A stretch of 64,000 nucleotides of DNA. It comes from Strix aluco (Eukaryota; Chordata; Aves; Strigiformes; Strigidae). Below, in pieces: positions 62,819-64,000 of the stretch; position 1 is the stretch's first letter; each line of letters begins with the position of its first letter. Below the pieces are notes generated by a model. It had not been told where the DNA came from and ran no database searches. It was given only the letters and a program-made list of their open reading frames with translations. The stretch lies in contig NC_133932.1 in NCBI RefSeq assembly GCF_031877795.1, positions 37,649,180 through 37,713,179 on the forward strand. The letters run 5' to 3'. The translations under genes were made by a program, and so were the position numbers.

Positions 62819-62836
62819 GTGTGTGTGTGTGTGTGT
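62819..62836 (+). repeat. (GT)9 microsatellite abutting the CR1 remnant
   Basis: Nine GT units directly follow the ATGGGGG end of the CR1 fragment, replacing the CR1 sequence expected there (GGGCAGGGACACC). Confidence 0.9.
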
Positions 62837-63164
62837 TAGAACTCATGCTCTTAACTCCTAACTAACCAGTGAAACAAAAACAGTGTAGTTAGTGGGGTGT
62901 GATATATTTTAAATCATTAGGCTACTTTTAGTAAAGCAATTCAAGGTAAAAACTAAACTCTTTTTCTCTTAGCATAGAAAAAGCCAAAGAAGGCACACCA
63001 CTTAATTCTCTCTTCAGATTGACACTCCATCTGTTAAAGTATCTGTGTTGTGACAGTCATCAATAGAAAATGTTTTGGGGAGAACTCCAAGAAAATCCAC
63101 TCCCAAAGTTTAGGAAATACCCCATCCAGCTCTTTTTAGTTTAACACAGGACTTAAAACTCATT

Positions 63165-63364
63165 AAGCAAATATGGCTGTGTATTTCTATATATATTCAC
63201 TGTATATTCAAGTGTGGATATACCATACATGTATATAGAAAGAGAAGGGGAGAAAGAAAACACAGGTATGTCATATACATTATATATAGATGGTATACAT
63301 GTTGTTTTATAATGTACATTATGCATATATGTGTAATCAGCATATAAATATTTCTATACCATCT
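63165..63364. repeat. A/T-rich alternating purine-pyrimidine tract
   Basis: About 200 bp, dense in TATA/CATA words, split by a purine tract (63238-63260). It contains a 10-bp inverted repeat, AGATGGTATA (63288-63297) against TATACCATCT (63355-63364). It could be a degenerate microsatellite or DNA that unwinds easily. Confidence 0.5.
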
Positions 63365-63586
63365 GTAAGCTAACAATTAATTTATTCATTACCCACTAAA
63401 TGTCTTGACCCTTTTGAACACTTATAATTTCTTAATCTACAAGTCTAAGTCATGGCTGAAAACTTCCTACCATTTCTCCTTAGGCATGGGAAAAAGTGAA
63501 ATACAGAAAGAGTTCATAAGGAATTTTGGTTTTGTTTTCAACGAGAATGAGTCAAAAAATAAAAGGAAGTCAGGTAGATTTTAAGA

Positions 63587-63631
63587 TATGGTAAATTATT
63601 GTAGATCTTCATGTATGGTAAGTTATTGTAG
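63587..63631 (+). repeat. 18-bp direct repeat, one mismatch, 27-bp period
   Basis: TATGGTAAATTATTGTAG (63587-63604) recurs as TATGGTAAGTTATTGTAG (63614-63631). It is a small local duplication in intron 2. Confidence 0.8.
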
Positions 63632-64000
63632 TACAATTGATTTTAAGGCAGTGACGATGATTCACATCAAGTAAAGATTAACTGGCCTGGAAATTCTAGA
63701 GAAAAATTATATTAAATGCTCGCTTTTCTTAAGTCTATTAAATCTTAATGTAAGATTTCTGAGTCACTACTGCAGGTTAAATACTGCTAAGACTCGGTTG
63801 TAATAGGAAATGAGTTGTACAAGCCAGAGTTCATCAAGAGGTATGAAACCAGTTGTGTCTACTTATCCATCCATCTGGCTTTCCCTATTGGCATTTCCAA
63901 GGGAGAGTAATTTATATACAGAAAAGCTAAAATTGATGCATAAACTCCACTTTTGTTTTCTACTGCTAAGACTGACAGCTGAGTGGCTAGGGAGGATCCT

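Larger units (their letters stand above)
35667..64000 (+). other. PCP4: PCP4 intron 2, incomplete (at least 28,334 bp)
   Basis: The intron begins GTAAGG and runs off the window. I searched for the last coding exon, expected to start with ATGGACAG or a synonymous form after an AG and to contain the acidic F-D-I-D-M-D-A-P segment and the IQ motif I-Q-x-Q-F-R-K. I did not find it. The sequence is AT-rich, with short chance frames only. It contains poly-C (41146-41157), poly-A (42408-42420), two GT microsatellites, a CR1 remnant (62746-62818), the inverted repeat at 47565-47587, an A/T-rich tract at 63165-63364, and several blocks that look like possible conserved regulatory DNA. Nothing else could be supported. 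Confidence 0.75.

Noticed and set aside
63165-63364. A/T-rich tract as a microRNA hairpin
   Set aside because: The 10-bp arms are separated by about 57 nt of A/T-rich DNA and the rest does not pair well.
1-64000. CRISPR arrays, bacterial operons, endogenous retroviruses, tRNA or rRNA genes
   Set aside because: I saw no regularly spaced repeats, no LTR pairs or retroviral gene text, no tRNA A/B boxes in a cloverleaf, and no rRNA-like sequence. The only mobile elements I can support are CR1 LINE copies.

Overview
The window looks like a stretch of an avian (or closely related sauropsid) nuclear chromosome. It is AT-rich and almost entirely non-coding, with no dense ORFs, and it carries CR1 (chicken repeat 1) LINE copies, one of them ending in the diagnostic 8-bp ATTCTGTG tail repeats. 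There are no bacterial, viral or CRISPR signatures. Most open frames here are chance frames.

One protein-coding gene can be recognised with confidence: the 5' part of PCP4 (Purkinje cell protein 4, PEP-19), on the + strand. Its CpG-island promoter lies at about 15.6-16.3 kb. Exon 1 contributes only the codons M-S-E (16069-16077), followed by a GTGAGC donor. Exon 2 (35615-35666, 52 bp) encodes RQGTGATNGKDKASGEN plus the first base of the next codon. It has a clean branch point, polypyrimidine tract and acceptor, and a GTAAGG donor. The exon that should encode the acidic segment and the calmodulin-binding IQ motif was not found and presumably lies beyond 64000, so intron 2 is at least 28.3 kb. 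The window therefore holds the promoter, two small coding exons, a 19.5-kb intron 1 and the first part of intron 2.

Layout: 1-12.67 kb is upstream intergenic DNA with no gene I can recognise; it includes a GC-rich block at 1.47-1.80 kb and an exon-like open frame at 7.85-8.22 kb that I do not call. 12.68-14.29 kb is a decayed antisense CR1 reverse-transcriptase fragment, and 14.41-14.94 kb is a sense CR1 3' end; the two are head to head. 15.6-16.3 kb is the CpG-island promoter, with a CTCF-like site, an NF-Y (CCAAT) box, a TATA-like box, a GC box and a three-copy 15-bp repeat abutting the start codon. 16.08-35.61 kb is intron 1, and 35.67-64 kb is intron 2, which includes a short CR1 remnant at 62.75 kb and a few microsatellites.

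I see no novel multi-gene system. The most checkable points are a pair of in-frame alternative donors 9 nt apart at the end of exon 2, the 15-bp repeat in the 5' leader, the CTCF-like site in the promoter, several long perfect inverted repeats (including a 20-bp perfect palindrome and a T-box-like palindrome), and a few intronic blocks with the composition of conserved enhancers.
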